A stretch of 36,048 bases of DNA, from contig QZKK01000052.1 in NCBI GenBank assembly GCA_003599475.1, positions 1 to 36,048 on the forward strand, written 5' to 3'. The stretch comes from Desulfobacteraceae bacterium. GTDB lineage: Bacteria; Desulfobacterota; Desulfobacteria; Desulfobacterales; SURF-15. Both the position numbers and the translations under genes were made by a program. Within the stretch, counting starts at the first letter, position 1. Each line of letters opens with the position of its first letter. Below are positions 25,326-32,445 of the stretch, piece by piece. The notes beneath the pieces were generated by a model. The model was not told the origin of the DNA. It saw only the letters and a program-made list of their open reading frames with translations, and did not search any database.

Positions 25326-27469
25326 TGCTTTTTGACTACGGGCAATGCGATGACAAAAACAGTTCCTGTATGTGCATGGCTTTCACAGGCAATCGAACCC
25401 CCGAATTCTTTGACGATGTTGTGGACGATGGATAACCCCAATCCATGGTGGTCATCCCCTTTGGAGCTGATAAACGGTTCGAAAAGCCGGGATCTGATCT
25501 CATCCGGAATCCCGGGACCGTCGTCCTTCAGGGTGATTTCGATGAATCCGGATACGGCTTCGACACCTTTTTCGAGTTCCGACTGCATTCCTTCCATAAA
25601 CCGGGTGCGGATGTAGAGGTTTCCCCCCTGCGGCATGGCTTCTGCACTGTTCTTGATCAGATTCAAGAAAACCTGCTTCAGCCCGTTTTCGTCGGCTACG
25701 GCCGGGGGGAGGTCTTTTTGCAGCGAGAGATGATCTTTGATTCCTGCAGGCGAAAGGATCGACTTGCGAAGGAGATTGAAATGAGCGGCAATCAACCGAT
25801 TGACGTCGACCGCCTGGCTTTGGGACGATTCGGGCTGCGAAAAGCGGTACAACTGCCGGACGATCTGAAACGTCCGATCGATCTCTTTCGCAATGATGTC
25901 GAGATCTTCGAGAGCAGGGTGCCCTTCAGGAAGTTTCAGACCGAGAATCTTCAGATAGTTTTTAATCACACCGAGGGGGTTGTTGACTTCGTGTACGACC
26001 TTACGGGCCAGCAGAGATGCGGACTCGATCCGCTCTGCCTGGATCTTTTTCTCCTGTCTCTTTTTGAAATCGTTGATGAACAGGCAGACGGCCGCGTGGT
26101 CGGCAAACATCCGAAGCAGCCTGTTGCGGGAAGAAAGCCGCAGGCCCTGCTCGCCTGACACCCCCAGGACGATCACCCCCACCCATTGTCTATAGGCAAT
26201 GAGGGGAACACAGCATAAATCTTCCGTACCCAGAAGCGCGATCAGCTGCTTGTCTGCAATCGAAAGGTTGGACCGGTTGCAGGAATCCAGGATGGATCCC
26301 TCGATGAGAGCGGCCGCCGGAAGGCAGCCTTTTGCAGCCGTCGAAATGGAAAGATCTCTGAGGCGAAGGGGACTTGACCGGGGCTCGGAAACGGTGCCCG
26401 CGAGTATCTTTTTCTCGGGGTCGTACAGGAAGAAAAAGATGCGCATCACATCGAACAGAATGCGAAGCCCCCGTTCGAGAACCAGGAGGATGGCTTCCCG
26501 GGTGTCTGACTTCAACAAATTTTCAAGCGTTCCGTAAAGCAGCGAGAAATTTTTGATTTCCGTAAGCAGTTCGTCTTCCGAGCCGGAACGTTTTCCGGAA
26601 ACCTCCTCGGACGGCATTTCTACCTGAATATTCATGGCTTCTGCAACCTCTAAAACCTCTTTTCGAGCGCCGGACAGGATGGCGTCGACCTGCGGTTCGG
26701 AAAAGCCGAAAACAGTCTTTGCAGCATCAGGTCCTGTCGACCCGCTCGTTCCTGCATCTCCATAGCTGAGCAGGTTTGCCACATAGACGATTTTGACCAC
26801 CGGAAACGCCTCCAGGACCGCATCGAGGGGCTCGTGATGGTAGGCGACGGCATCGGACATAAACGAATCGAGATGCCACCGGCGGATCATCCATGCCCCG
26901 ACCTCTGCATGAACCGCATCGATTCCCTCCCCGTCCTTTCCTCCATCGATTCCGGAGCGCTGCAACAAACGGCCGCCTTCCTCCGGATAGCAGCGCCACA
27001 AGATCAGTTTCCCGATGTCGTGCAGGATACCGGACAGATACGCCTCCTCGGGGTTCGAATATCCGGCCTGTTTCGCAATGCGCCTGGCAAGGGTGGCGCA
27101 AAGAAGCGAGTGCCACCAGAACTTCTGCATGCCGCCTGAGTCCGCTTGCGCAGTCCTTGAAAAGGTTTGCAGCACGGATGCGCTGATCGCCAGGTTTTTG
27201 AGGGTATCCGCACCGAGATAGAGGATCGCCTTATCGAGACTCGTGATGGGATCTAAAAGGCCTGAGAATGAGGAATTTACAAGCCGTAAAATCTTCGAGG
27301 CCAGTGAAGGGTCTTTGGAGGCGAATCGAGACAGCTCATCGAGCGGGGTATCTTCATTGCTGCAGGCTTCCATCAGCTTGAGCAATACTTGCGGGAGGCT
27401 CGGAAGGTTTTTGGTTCGCTCGATCTTCTCGAATATTGAGTCTTTGATCTTCACAGTCCTTCGAGTCAA
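25322..27469 (-). CDS. HDOD-GAF sensor histidine kinase
   Basis: The protein has 715 residues. Residues ~14-215 are an HDOD domain (LPSLPQVLLKLM, KDPSLASKILRLVNSSF, GILHDIGKLI with His150-Asp151, plus His120, His187 and His211). Residues ~300-465 are GAF-like. Residues ~478-715 are a histidine kinase with phospho-acceptor His493 in KVVHEVNNPLG, N box FLNLIKNSAEAMPQGG (602-617), DDGPGIP and HGLGLSIV. No membrane segment is seen. HDOD proteins usually act as protein-binding regulatory domains in stress, motility or biofilm control. The start is a TTG just downstream of a good promoter; its ribosome site is weak, and a GTG five codons in is an alternative. Likely co-transcribed with the downstream hybrid kinase, and the two may form one relay. 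Confidence 0.88.
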   Translation of the reverse strand: MTRRTVKIKDSIFEKIERTKNLPSLPQVLLKLMEACSNEDTPLDELSRFASKDPSLASKILRLVNSSFSGLLDPITSLDKAILYLGADTLKNLAISASVLQTFSRTAQADSGGMQKFWWHSLLCATLARRIAKQAGYSNPEEAYLSGILHDIGKLILWRCYPEEGGRLLQRSGIDGGKDGEGIDAVHAEVGAWMIRRWHLDSFMSDAVAYHHEPLDAVLEAFPVVKIVYVANLLSYGDAGTSGSTGPDAAKTVFGFSEPQVDAILSGARKEVLEVAEAMNIQVEMPSEEVSGKRSGSEDELLTEIKNFSLLYGTLENLLKSDTREAILLVLERGLRILFDVMRIFFFLYDPEKKILAGTVSEPRSSPLRLRDLSISTAAKGCLPAAALIEGSILDSCNRSNLSIADKQLIALLGTEDLCCVPLIAYRQWVGVIVLGVSGEQGLRLSSRNRLLRMFADHAAVCLFINDFKKRQEKKIQAERIESASLLARKVVHEVNNPLGVIKNYLKILGLKLPEGHPALEDLDIIAKEIDRTFQIVRQLYRFSQPESSQSQAVDVNRLIAAHFNLLRKSILSPAGIKDHLSLQKDLPPAVADENGLKQVFLNLIKNSAEAMPQGGNLYIRTRFMEGMQSELEKGVEAVSGFIEITLKDDGPGIPDEIRSRLFEPFISSKGDDHHGLGLSIVHNIVKEFGGSIACESHAHTGTVFVIALPVVKKH

Positions 27470-27493
27470 CTTCGAATTTAATCCAGCGGGGCG

Positions 27494-27522
27494 ATCGTAA
27501 GTGGAAAAGAGTCATCTGTCAA
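27494..27522 (-). promoter_or_regulatory. Sigma70-type promoter of the HDOD kinase operon
   Basis: On the minus strand a perfect -35 TTGACA (plus 27517-27522) and a -10 TACGAT (plus 27494-27499) are separated by exactly 17 nt. Transcription would start near 27487, giving a leader of only about 18 nt before the TTG at 27469. This is the best-formed promoter in the window. Confidence 0.6.
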
Positions 27523-27710
27523 GTAAATTATTGAATAACCGGCAAAAGGGAGGGCTCAGAACACCTCGTTGCCTGCCCCATAGCAAAGAAGCCGTGAGCA
27601 TGTGAGAACCATAAAAAAGACTTGAAAGCGCCTTCACATTATGGTAGCTGGAACTTTGGCCTTTTTTCGGCCGAGGAGTGGCAATTTCACTGGAATGATG
27701 GAAGGTTGGA

Positions 27711-28151
27711 ATGCTTATGAGACCGTTCGATGAACGAAAGCTCGCCTACATTATCGCCGGCATCCTGCTGGCTGTCGGTGCAGTATGCTACGCGGCTTTT
27801 CCTGTCGAAGCTCCGAAAGAACCCGTGCGGCTCATGTTCCAGACCGTCTCCGGGAACGTGCTGTTTACCCATAAGGATCATGCGTCCGCAGCGCGGATCG
27901 GAATCGAGTGTAAAGAATGCCATCATCACCCCGGGGAAGGCGAAACCGAACTGCTCCCCTGCAAAGCCTGCCACCGATTACCCGGAGAGGGGGATGAGGT
28001 TCCGGCCGTCTGTCTGGACTGCCACGATCAGGCGGAAGTCGAGGGTGCCGAAATCCCCAAGAGTTCGGATGCGTTTCATAAGCAATGCATCGGGTGTCAT
28101 CAGGATTTCGGCGGCGGTCCGCAAGAGTGTTCATCCTGTCATGTCCTTTAG
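27711..28151 (+). CDS. Rnf-associated multiheme cytochrome c (c3-like, five CxxCH motifs)
   Basis: The protein has 146 residues. An N-terminal hydrophobic segment at ~11-30 serves as signal or anchor, placing the rest in the periplasm. Five heme-binding motifs follow: CKECH (67-71), CKACH (84-88), CLDCH (101-105), CIGCH (126-130) and CSSCH (140-144). Five further histidines (54, 57, 72, 73, 123) could give bis-His ligation to all five. The FTHKDH start of the heme domain resembles class III cytochrome c3, which normally has four hemes. It sits 56 nt upstream of rnfC in the same direction, so it probably exchanges electrons with the Rnf complex, as multiheme cytochromes do in Methanosarcina and sulfate reducers. 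The start is at 27711 or 27717. The 188 nt upstream holds a GC-rich stem (27654-27676, loop TTTTTTC) and no certain promoter. Confidence 0.88.
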   Translation: MLMRPFDERKLAYIIAGILLAVGAVCYAAFPVEAPKEPVRLMFQTVSGNVLFTHKDHASAARIGIECKECHHHPGEGETELLPCKACHRLPGEGDEVPAVCLDCHDQAEVEGAEIPKSSDAFHKQCIGCHQDFGGGPQECSSCHVL

Positions 28152-28207
28152 ACCACATGAACCCCGTTGGATGCTCTTGGCATTGAATCAAAAAAGAGGT
28201 TTTACTC

Positions 28208-29488
28208 ATGGTGAATCGATTTTTACGCAATAAACCGGCGCATCTCTTCGACACGACGCCGCTCAGCCGCATCCTTATGGAGCCGCATGTCCTGCCTCCC
28301 CCCCAGCGGGTAATCCTTCTTCTCAAGGGACCTGCCCGGAGGGGAAAGTCAGCCGGAATCCAGGTGGGAGACGGCGTCCGAACCGGACAGAAGCTTACCG
28401 TCTCCGAAGAGGGGCGCCCCTATGTGATATCGTCCGTCACCGGCAAAGTGTCGGCGATCTATCCGTATACCGGTGATTTCGGCAATGTCTATACCGCTGT
28501 CGCCATCGAACGTGCGGTAGAAGAAGCCGTTTCGGATGAATTCGAAGCCGTTCGGGAAACCCCCTCTCTGGAAGCGGCCGCCGCGTACTTGAACGGCGCA
28601 CCGGGCGGCCTGGACCTCGACGTTTTTTCAAACCCGGAAAAGCCGATACACACCCTCATCATCAATGCCGTGGACAACGATCTATTGGTGGCAACCAACC
28701 AGTACATCATCACCTCCAAAGCCTCTGCGGTCAAGGCGGGTGCCGGCATTTTGAAAAAGATTACGGGAATCGGCCGGATCGTGATTGCCGTCCCCAGAAA
28801 CATCGTCCAAAACTATGGGTCTTTCGGTACGGAAGTCGCCGCCGTCGATGCGCAGTATCCGGCAACCCTGCCGTACAATATCGTTCGGGAGGTCATCGGC
28901 CGCGAAACGCCCGCAGGAAAACGCTTCGAAGATATCGGCGTCGCTTTCTTAAATGTCGAGTCCGTTGCGGCAATCGGAAGCGCATTTGAAACCGGCCGTC
29001 TTCCGGTTTCTAAAGTGTTGACCCTGATCCGGAAGAACGAAACAAGGGTCGTCGTCGAGGCCAGGCTCGGAACATCCGTCGGAGACGTGCTCCGGGGCTG
29101 CGGCGAAACCGCCGAAGATAGGGACCGGATCGTCATCGGCGGTCCCATGCGGGGCTCCTGCATCTATTCGGAAGGCCACCCCGTCCTGCCGGATACCGAC
29201 GCCATCCTCGTTCAGGACGGCAGGGAAATCGTCCCGGCTTCGGACTACCCCTGCACCAACTGCGGAGAATGTGTTCGAATCTGCCCGGCGCGGATTCAGG
29301 TAAACATGCTCATCCGATTTCTGGAAGCCGGCAAATATGAAGAGGCGGCGGATCTTTACGATCTTTATTCCTGCATCGAATGCGGACTCTGCAGCTACGT
29401 TTGCGTTTCAAGGGTGCCGATTTTTCAATATATCCGGCTGGCAAAATACGAGCTCGAGCGTACCCGAAAAGCGGAGGCTTCCAGATGA
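28208..29488 (+). CDS. rnfC: Rnf complex subunit RnfC, divergent (FMN/NADH loop not conserved)
   Basis: The protein has 426 residues. The C-terminus carries the two RnfC 4Fe-4S motifs C349-TNCGECVRIC-P and C389-IECGLCSYVC, with SRVPIFQYIRLAKYEL at the end. The core follows RnfC (HTLIINA, RFEDIGVAFLNVESV, VIGGPMRG). In ordinary RnfC the Nqo1-like domain has a glycine-rich loop (GGAGFPT) and NAxECEPY that bind FMN and NADH. Here these places read NGAPGGLDLDVF and NAVDNDLLVA, and the YPxGGxKQL site reads YPATLPYNI. The N-terminal QHIG region is also changed. It is therefore an RnfC by fold and context but probably does not bind NADH in the usual way. ATG with GAGG 9 nt upstream; its stop overlaps rnfD. 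Confidence 0.9.
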   Translation: MVNRFLRNKPAHLFDTTPLSRILMEPHVLPPPQRVILLLKGPARRGKSAGIQVGDGVRTGQKLTVSEEGRPYVISSVTGKVSAIYPYTGDFGNVYTAVAIERAVEEAVSDEFEAVRETPSLEAAAAYLNGAPGGLDLDVFSNPEKPIHTLIINAVDNDLLVATNQYIITSKASAVKAGAGILKKITGIGRIVIAVPRNIVQNYGSFGTEVAAVDAQYPATLPYNIVREVIGRETPAGKRFEDIGVAFLNVESVAAIGSAFETGRLPVSKVLTLIRKNETRVVVEARLGTSVGDVLRGCGETAEDRDRIVIGGPMRGSCIYSEGHPVLPDTDAILVQDGREIVPASDYPCTNCGECVRICPARIQVNMLIRFLEAGKYEEAADLYDLYSCIECGLCSYVCVSRVPIFQYIRLAKYELERTRKAEASR

Positions 29489-30444
29489 TCGACCAGAAGA
29501 AATTTATCGTATCCCACGCGCCGTTCTGGCATATCGGGGCCAGCATCACGGAAAGGAGCTATCAGACCATGATCGCCGCGCTTCCGGCGGTTTTTGCGGG
29601 AATCTATTACTTCGGCGTGCCCGCACTCGGGGTGGTCTCCTGGTCGATTGCCTTTTCTATTTTGTGGGAACTTGCCTTCAACTACGCCGCCAAGCGACCG
29701 ATCACGGTGGGCGACGGCAATGCCGCCCTGATGGGTCTCCTTCTCGGAATGCTCCTTCCTGCTTCCGCCCCCTGGTGGCTTGTGATCATCGGAACGGCGG
29801 TCGCGATCATCATCGGTAAGCAGATCTACGGGGGAATCGGTGCAAACCCCTTCCATCCCGTCCTGGTCTCGATGGCCATGCTGATGCTTTCCTGGAGAAC
29901 TTTTCTGAACTTCGACTACGCGCTGATTCACTTCGACTTCGATTACGTCAGCCGCTTCCCCCTGTCTGCCGTAAAGAGCTTCGGAGCGGCCGCAGCCGAA
30001 CCATACGGGATAATGGATTTGATGCTGGGCCGCCAGATCGGCGGCATCGGAACAACCTTCGGTCTGGGTCTGATCGCCGGTGGCCTTTATCTGATCTACC
30101 GGAGAATCGTTCGATGGGAGATCCCTTTTTCCTTCATCGCCGGGGTGCTGCTCACGGCCCTTTTATTTCAGATGGCCGCCCCCCAACGGTTTGCCGGCCC
30201 CTTGTTTCATCTGTTTACGGGGTACACCTTAATCGGAGCCTTCTTCCTGGCCACCGAGGACTCATCGTCTCCCAACAACACCATCCCCATGTTCCTGTAT
30301 GGCGCCTGCGGCGGCTTTCTGACCGTGCTGATCCGCAATATCGGTGCTTTTCCGGATGGGGTCGTCTTTGCCATACTGATCATAAACCTTCTGAACCCGC
30401 TTCTGGATAAAATCTGTCCCAAGGCGCTTGGAAAGGTGGCCTGA
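29485..30444 (+). CDS. rnfD: Rnf complex membrane subunit RnfD, lacking the flavinylation threonine
   Basis: A 319-residue membrane protein with about eight to ten helices. Family motifs: SHAPFWHIGASI at 10-21, VGDGNAALMGLLLGMLLP, GGIGANPFHPVLVSMAML and LIRNIGAFPDGVVFAILIINLLNPLLDK. RnfD/NqrB normally bind FMN covalently on a threonine in a Dxx(S/T)GATPL-type loop. The aligned loop here is DYVSRFPLSAVK, with Phe158 at that place, while the flanking residues fit the family. Start at 29485 in an ATGA overlap with rnfC, with GGAGG 8 nt upstream; the upstream in-frame ATG at 29380 lies inside rnfC. Confidence 0.93.
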   Translation: MIDQKKFIVSHAPFWHIGASITERSYQTMIAALPAVFAGIYYFGVPALGVVSWSIAFSILWELAFNYAAKRPITVGDGNAALMGLLLGMLLPASAPWWLVIIGTAVAIIIGKQIYGGIGANPFHPVLVSMAMLMLSWRTFLNFDYALIHFDFDYVSRFPLSAVKSFGAAAAEPYGIMDLMLGRQIGGIGTTFGLGLIAGGLYLIYRRIVRWEIPFSFIAGVLLTALLFQMAAPQRFAGPLFHLFTGYTLIGAFFLATEDSSSPNNTIPMFLYGACGGFLTVLIRNIGAFPDGVVFAILIINLLNPLLDKICPKALGKVA

Positions 30445-30445
30445 T

Positions 30446-31039
30446 ATGCGAGAGATGATGAAAATGGTGGTCGTTTTAACCCTGATCAGTGCCTTTTCCG
30501 GGGGCCTGCTGGCTGCCGTCAAAAACAGCACGGAAGAGAGAATCGAAATTCAGAAGCTGGAGTATGTGAAGGGGCCGGTGATTCGTAAGATTTTCGAGGG
30601 GGCGACAAACGATCCGATCAAGGATCGATTCAAGATCGAGAAAGAAGGCAAAGGCTACAGCCTCTTTGCCGGCGTATTCGACGGGAAAGCGGAAGCAGTC
30701 GCCTTGGAAGCCTTCGGAAAAGGATTCGGCGGCAATATCGGCGTCATCGTGGGAGTCGACATCAAGAGCGACAAGATCATCGGGGTCGGGGTCACGAATC
30801 ACAACGAAACCCCAGGGCTGGGCGCCCGCGCCTCGAGCGATGCGGCCTTTGCCGGTCAGTTCAAGGGGCGTCCGCTGACGGAAACCTTCAAGGTCCGGGC
30901 GGACGGCGGTCAGGTGGATGCGCTCTCCGGTGCAACGTTTACCTCCCGAGGGGTTGCAGATGCGATTACGACCGCCGGGAAATTGTACAAAGAGATGAAG
31001 CCACAGATCGAACAAAAGCTGAAGAGCGTTTCCAAGTAG
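30446..31039 (+). CDS. rnfG: Rnf complex flavoprotein subunit RnfG
   Basis: The 197-residue protein has one N-terminal transmembrane helix (~3-25) and a periplasmic FMN-binding domain. The covalent FMN attachment motif is intact: DALSGATFTS, with Thr164 as the expected phosphoester site, preceded by the NHNETPGLGAR motif. RnfG relays electrons across the membrane. ATG one nucleotide after the rnfD TGA, with AAGG/GGTGG upstream. Flavin attachment needs an ApbE transferase, which is not encoded in this window. Confidence 0.95.
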   Translation: MREMMKMVVVLTLISAFSGGLLAAVKNSTEERIEIQKLEYVKGPVIRKIFEGATNDPIKDRFKIEKEGKGYSLFAGVFDGKAEAVALEAFGKGFGGNIGVIVGVDIKSDKIIGVGVTNHNETPGLGARASSDAAFAGQFKGRPLTETFKVRADGGQVDALSGATFTSRGVADAITTAGKLYKEMKPQIEQKLKSVSK

Positions 31040-31047
31040 GAGACAAC

Positions 31048-31659
31048 ATGCCAAAGACGATCGTCCAGGAGTTTACAAAGGGGTTTTGGAAGGAGATACC
31101 GCCGTTTCGCCTCGTGCTCGGTCTTTGCCCGACCCTGGCTGTCACCAAAACGCTTGAGAACGGATTCGGCATGGGGGTGGCGGTCACCTTCGTGCTGGTC
31201 TGCTCCAACATCCTGATCTCCGCCCTGCGCAAAGTCATCCCGTCCAAGGTTCGAATCGCCTGTTATATCCTGGTCATCGCCACATTCACGATCGTGGTGG
31301 AGCTCGTGTCCCAGGCTTATGCTTACGGGTTGTATGAAAAACTCGGGATCTTCATCCCGTTGATCGTCGTCAACTGCATCCTCCTTGGACGGGCGGAGGC
31401 ATTTGCAGGCAAAAACGGCATCTTCCGCTCGATTTTGGACGGCCTCGGAATCGGCCTCGGATACATGCTGGCGCTGTCTGCGCTGGGTTCGTTGCGGGAG
31501 ATCTTCGGCGCAAACGCCCTTACGCTCTGGGGAGACATCGGAGTGAAGCAGGTCTTCGGCGCTTCGTTTCAGCCGTTCCGGTTCATGATCGAAGCACCGG
31601 GCGCATTCGTCTGCCTGGGGCTGATGCTCTGTATCATGAATATACTCGGGAAAAAGTAG
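31048..31659 (+). CDS. rnfE: Rnf complex membrane subunit RnfE
   Basis: A 203-residue integral membrane protein with about six helices, of the RnfE/NqrD family. It has LGLCPTLAVTKTLENGFGMG (Cys27) and FIPLIVVNCILLGRAEAFA (Cys110). In solved Rnf/Nqr structures, these two cysteines and the two of RnfA hold an iron-sulfur cluster inside the membrane. The C-terminal part (LGSLREIFGANAL) is typical. It starts 8 nt after rnfG and ends 9 nt before rnfA. Confidence 0.96.
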   Translation: MPKTIVQEFTKGFWKEIPPFRLVLGLCPTLAVTKTLENGFGMGVAVTFVLVCSNILISALRKVIPSKVRIACYILVIATFTIVVELVSQAYAYGLYEKLGIFIPLIVVNCILLGRAEAFAGKNGIFRSILDGLGIGLGYMLALSALGSLREIFGANALTLWGDIGVKQVFGASFQPFRFMIEAPGAFVCLGLMLCIMNILGKK

Positions 31660-31668
31660 GAGTCGACC

Positions 31669-32244
31669 ATGGGCGATTACATAGTGATGGCCATCAGCTT
31701 CATTCTTGTAAACAACATTCTTCTGTCCCAATACCTGGGCAACTGCCCCTTTCTCGGAACCTCAAAGAAGATGGAGACCGCCGTCGGAATGGCGATGGCC
31801 GTGGTGTTCGTTCTTGTGCTGGCGGGGGCAATGACCTGGATCACCCAGGTCTATTTCCTCGACCCGCTCGGCCTGGGATACCTGCAGACCATTGCATTCA
31901 TCGTAGTGATCGCCTCCCTGGTCCAGTTCGTTGAGATGTTCCTCAAAAAGAGCATCCCGGCGCTCTACTCCGGCTTGGGCATTTTCCTTCCACTGATTAC
32001 GACAAACTGCGCGGTTCTGGGCGTCTGCTTCATCAATATCCGGGAAGAATATACGTTCATGCAGACCGTCGTCAGTTCATTCGCCTACGCCGCCGGATTC
32101 GGGCTTGCATTGATTCTTTTTGCCGGTGTTCGCGAGCGGATTCTTCTCGCCAGAGTACCCAGACCCCTGCAGGACACCTCGATCGGACTGGTCACCGCCG
32201 GGATGCTTTCGCTCGCTTTTTTCGCTTTCAAGGGGATGATCTAA
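31669..32244 (+). CDS. rnfA: Rnf complex membrane subunit RnfA
   Basis: A 191-residue protein with about six membrane helices, the inverted-topology partner of RnfE (NqrE family). Motifs: ISFILVNNILLSQYLGNCPFLG (9-30, Cys26) and GIFLPLITTNCAVLGVC (104-120, Cys114), which supply the other two ligands of the intramembrane iron-sulfur cluster. The AGVRERILLARVPRPLQ segment is typical near the end. Preceded by a normal ribosome site in the short gap after rnfE. A 201-nt gap with repeats separates it from rnfB, the only large gap in the operon. Confidence 0.96.
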   Translation: MGDYIVMAISFILVNNILLSQYLGNCPFLGTSKKMETAVGMAMAVVFVLVLAGAMTWITQVYFLDPLGLGYLQTIAFIVVIASLVQFVEMFLKKSIPALYSGLGIFLPLITTNCAVLGVCFINIREEYTFMQTVVSSFAYAAGFGLALILFAGVRERILLARVPRPLQDTSIGLVTAGMLSLAFFAFKGMI

Positions 32245-32255
32245 CCCATTTTGGA

Positions 32256-32290
32256 TTTGAAATTTGAAATTTGAAATTTGAAATTTTTTT
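32256..32290. repeat. TTTGAAA tandem heptamers in the rnfA-rnfB spacer
   Basis: About four and a half copies of a 7-nt unit (TTTGAAA) run in direct tandem just after the rnfA stop, ending in a T-tract. The unit resembles the tract TTGAAATTC in the murE-murF element. It is prone to slippage in copy number. Confidence 0.7.
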
Positions 32291-32311
32291 GCATTATCGG
32301 CAGGATGTCTT

Positions 32312-32422
32312 ATGTTATCGGCCGTCGCCGTTGAAGAAATGATTTCTTCCGATGACCTTGATGAGCTGCCGAATGCAATCCTACCGAAAATCGGGCGTTC
32401 CGGTTCGATATATCGAACGTAA
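32312..32422 (+). CDS. Possible small ORF (36 aa) between rnfA and rnfB
   Basis: An ATG with AGGA 6 nt upstream opens a 36-codon frame (begins MLSAVAVEEMISSDDLDELP, ends GSIYRT) that stops at 32422, 23 nt before rnfB. It is acidic in the middle and has no membrane segment. I do not recognise it. Its 3' end contains the 16-nt palindrome at 32403-32418. It may be a chance frame; the good ribosome site and its place in an otherwise tight operon are the only support. Confidence 0.2.
   Translation: MLSAVAVEEMISSDDLDELPNAILPKIGRSGSIYRT
32403..32418. promoter_or_regulatory. Perfect 16-nt palindrome upstream of rnfB
   Basis: GTTCGATATATCGAAC is self-complementary over all 16 positions and lies 28 nt before the rnfB start. 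It could be an operator for a dimeric regulator or form a cruciform; no regulator family is suggested by the bases. Confidence 0.35.
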
Positions 32423-32445
32423 TCGAGCGTTCGAGGGAGGACGAT

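Noticed and set aside
23587..25335. Long plus-strand frame (582 codons) opposite the hybrid kinase
   Set aside because: It is antisense to a protein with clear receiver, PAS and kinase motifs and matches no family I recognise.
27622..27650. TTGAAA with a possible -10 upstream of the cytochrome/rnf operon
   Set aside because: The hexamer at the right distance (TAGCTG) is poor, and TATGGT is only 12 nt away; no promoter can be supported.
27654..27676. Stem with loop TTTTTTC before the cytochrome gene as an intrinsic terminator
   Set aside because: The T-run lies in the loop, not after the stem, and the stem contains GU pairs; it could be a leader hairpin but not a standard terminator.
27730..28233. 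Second plus-strand frame (167 codons) overlapping the cytochrome gene
   Set aside because: The other frame has a signal segment and five CxxCH motifs; this one is a shifted-frame shadow.
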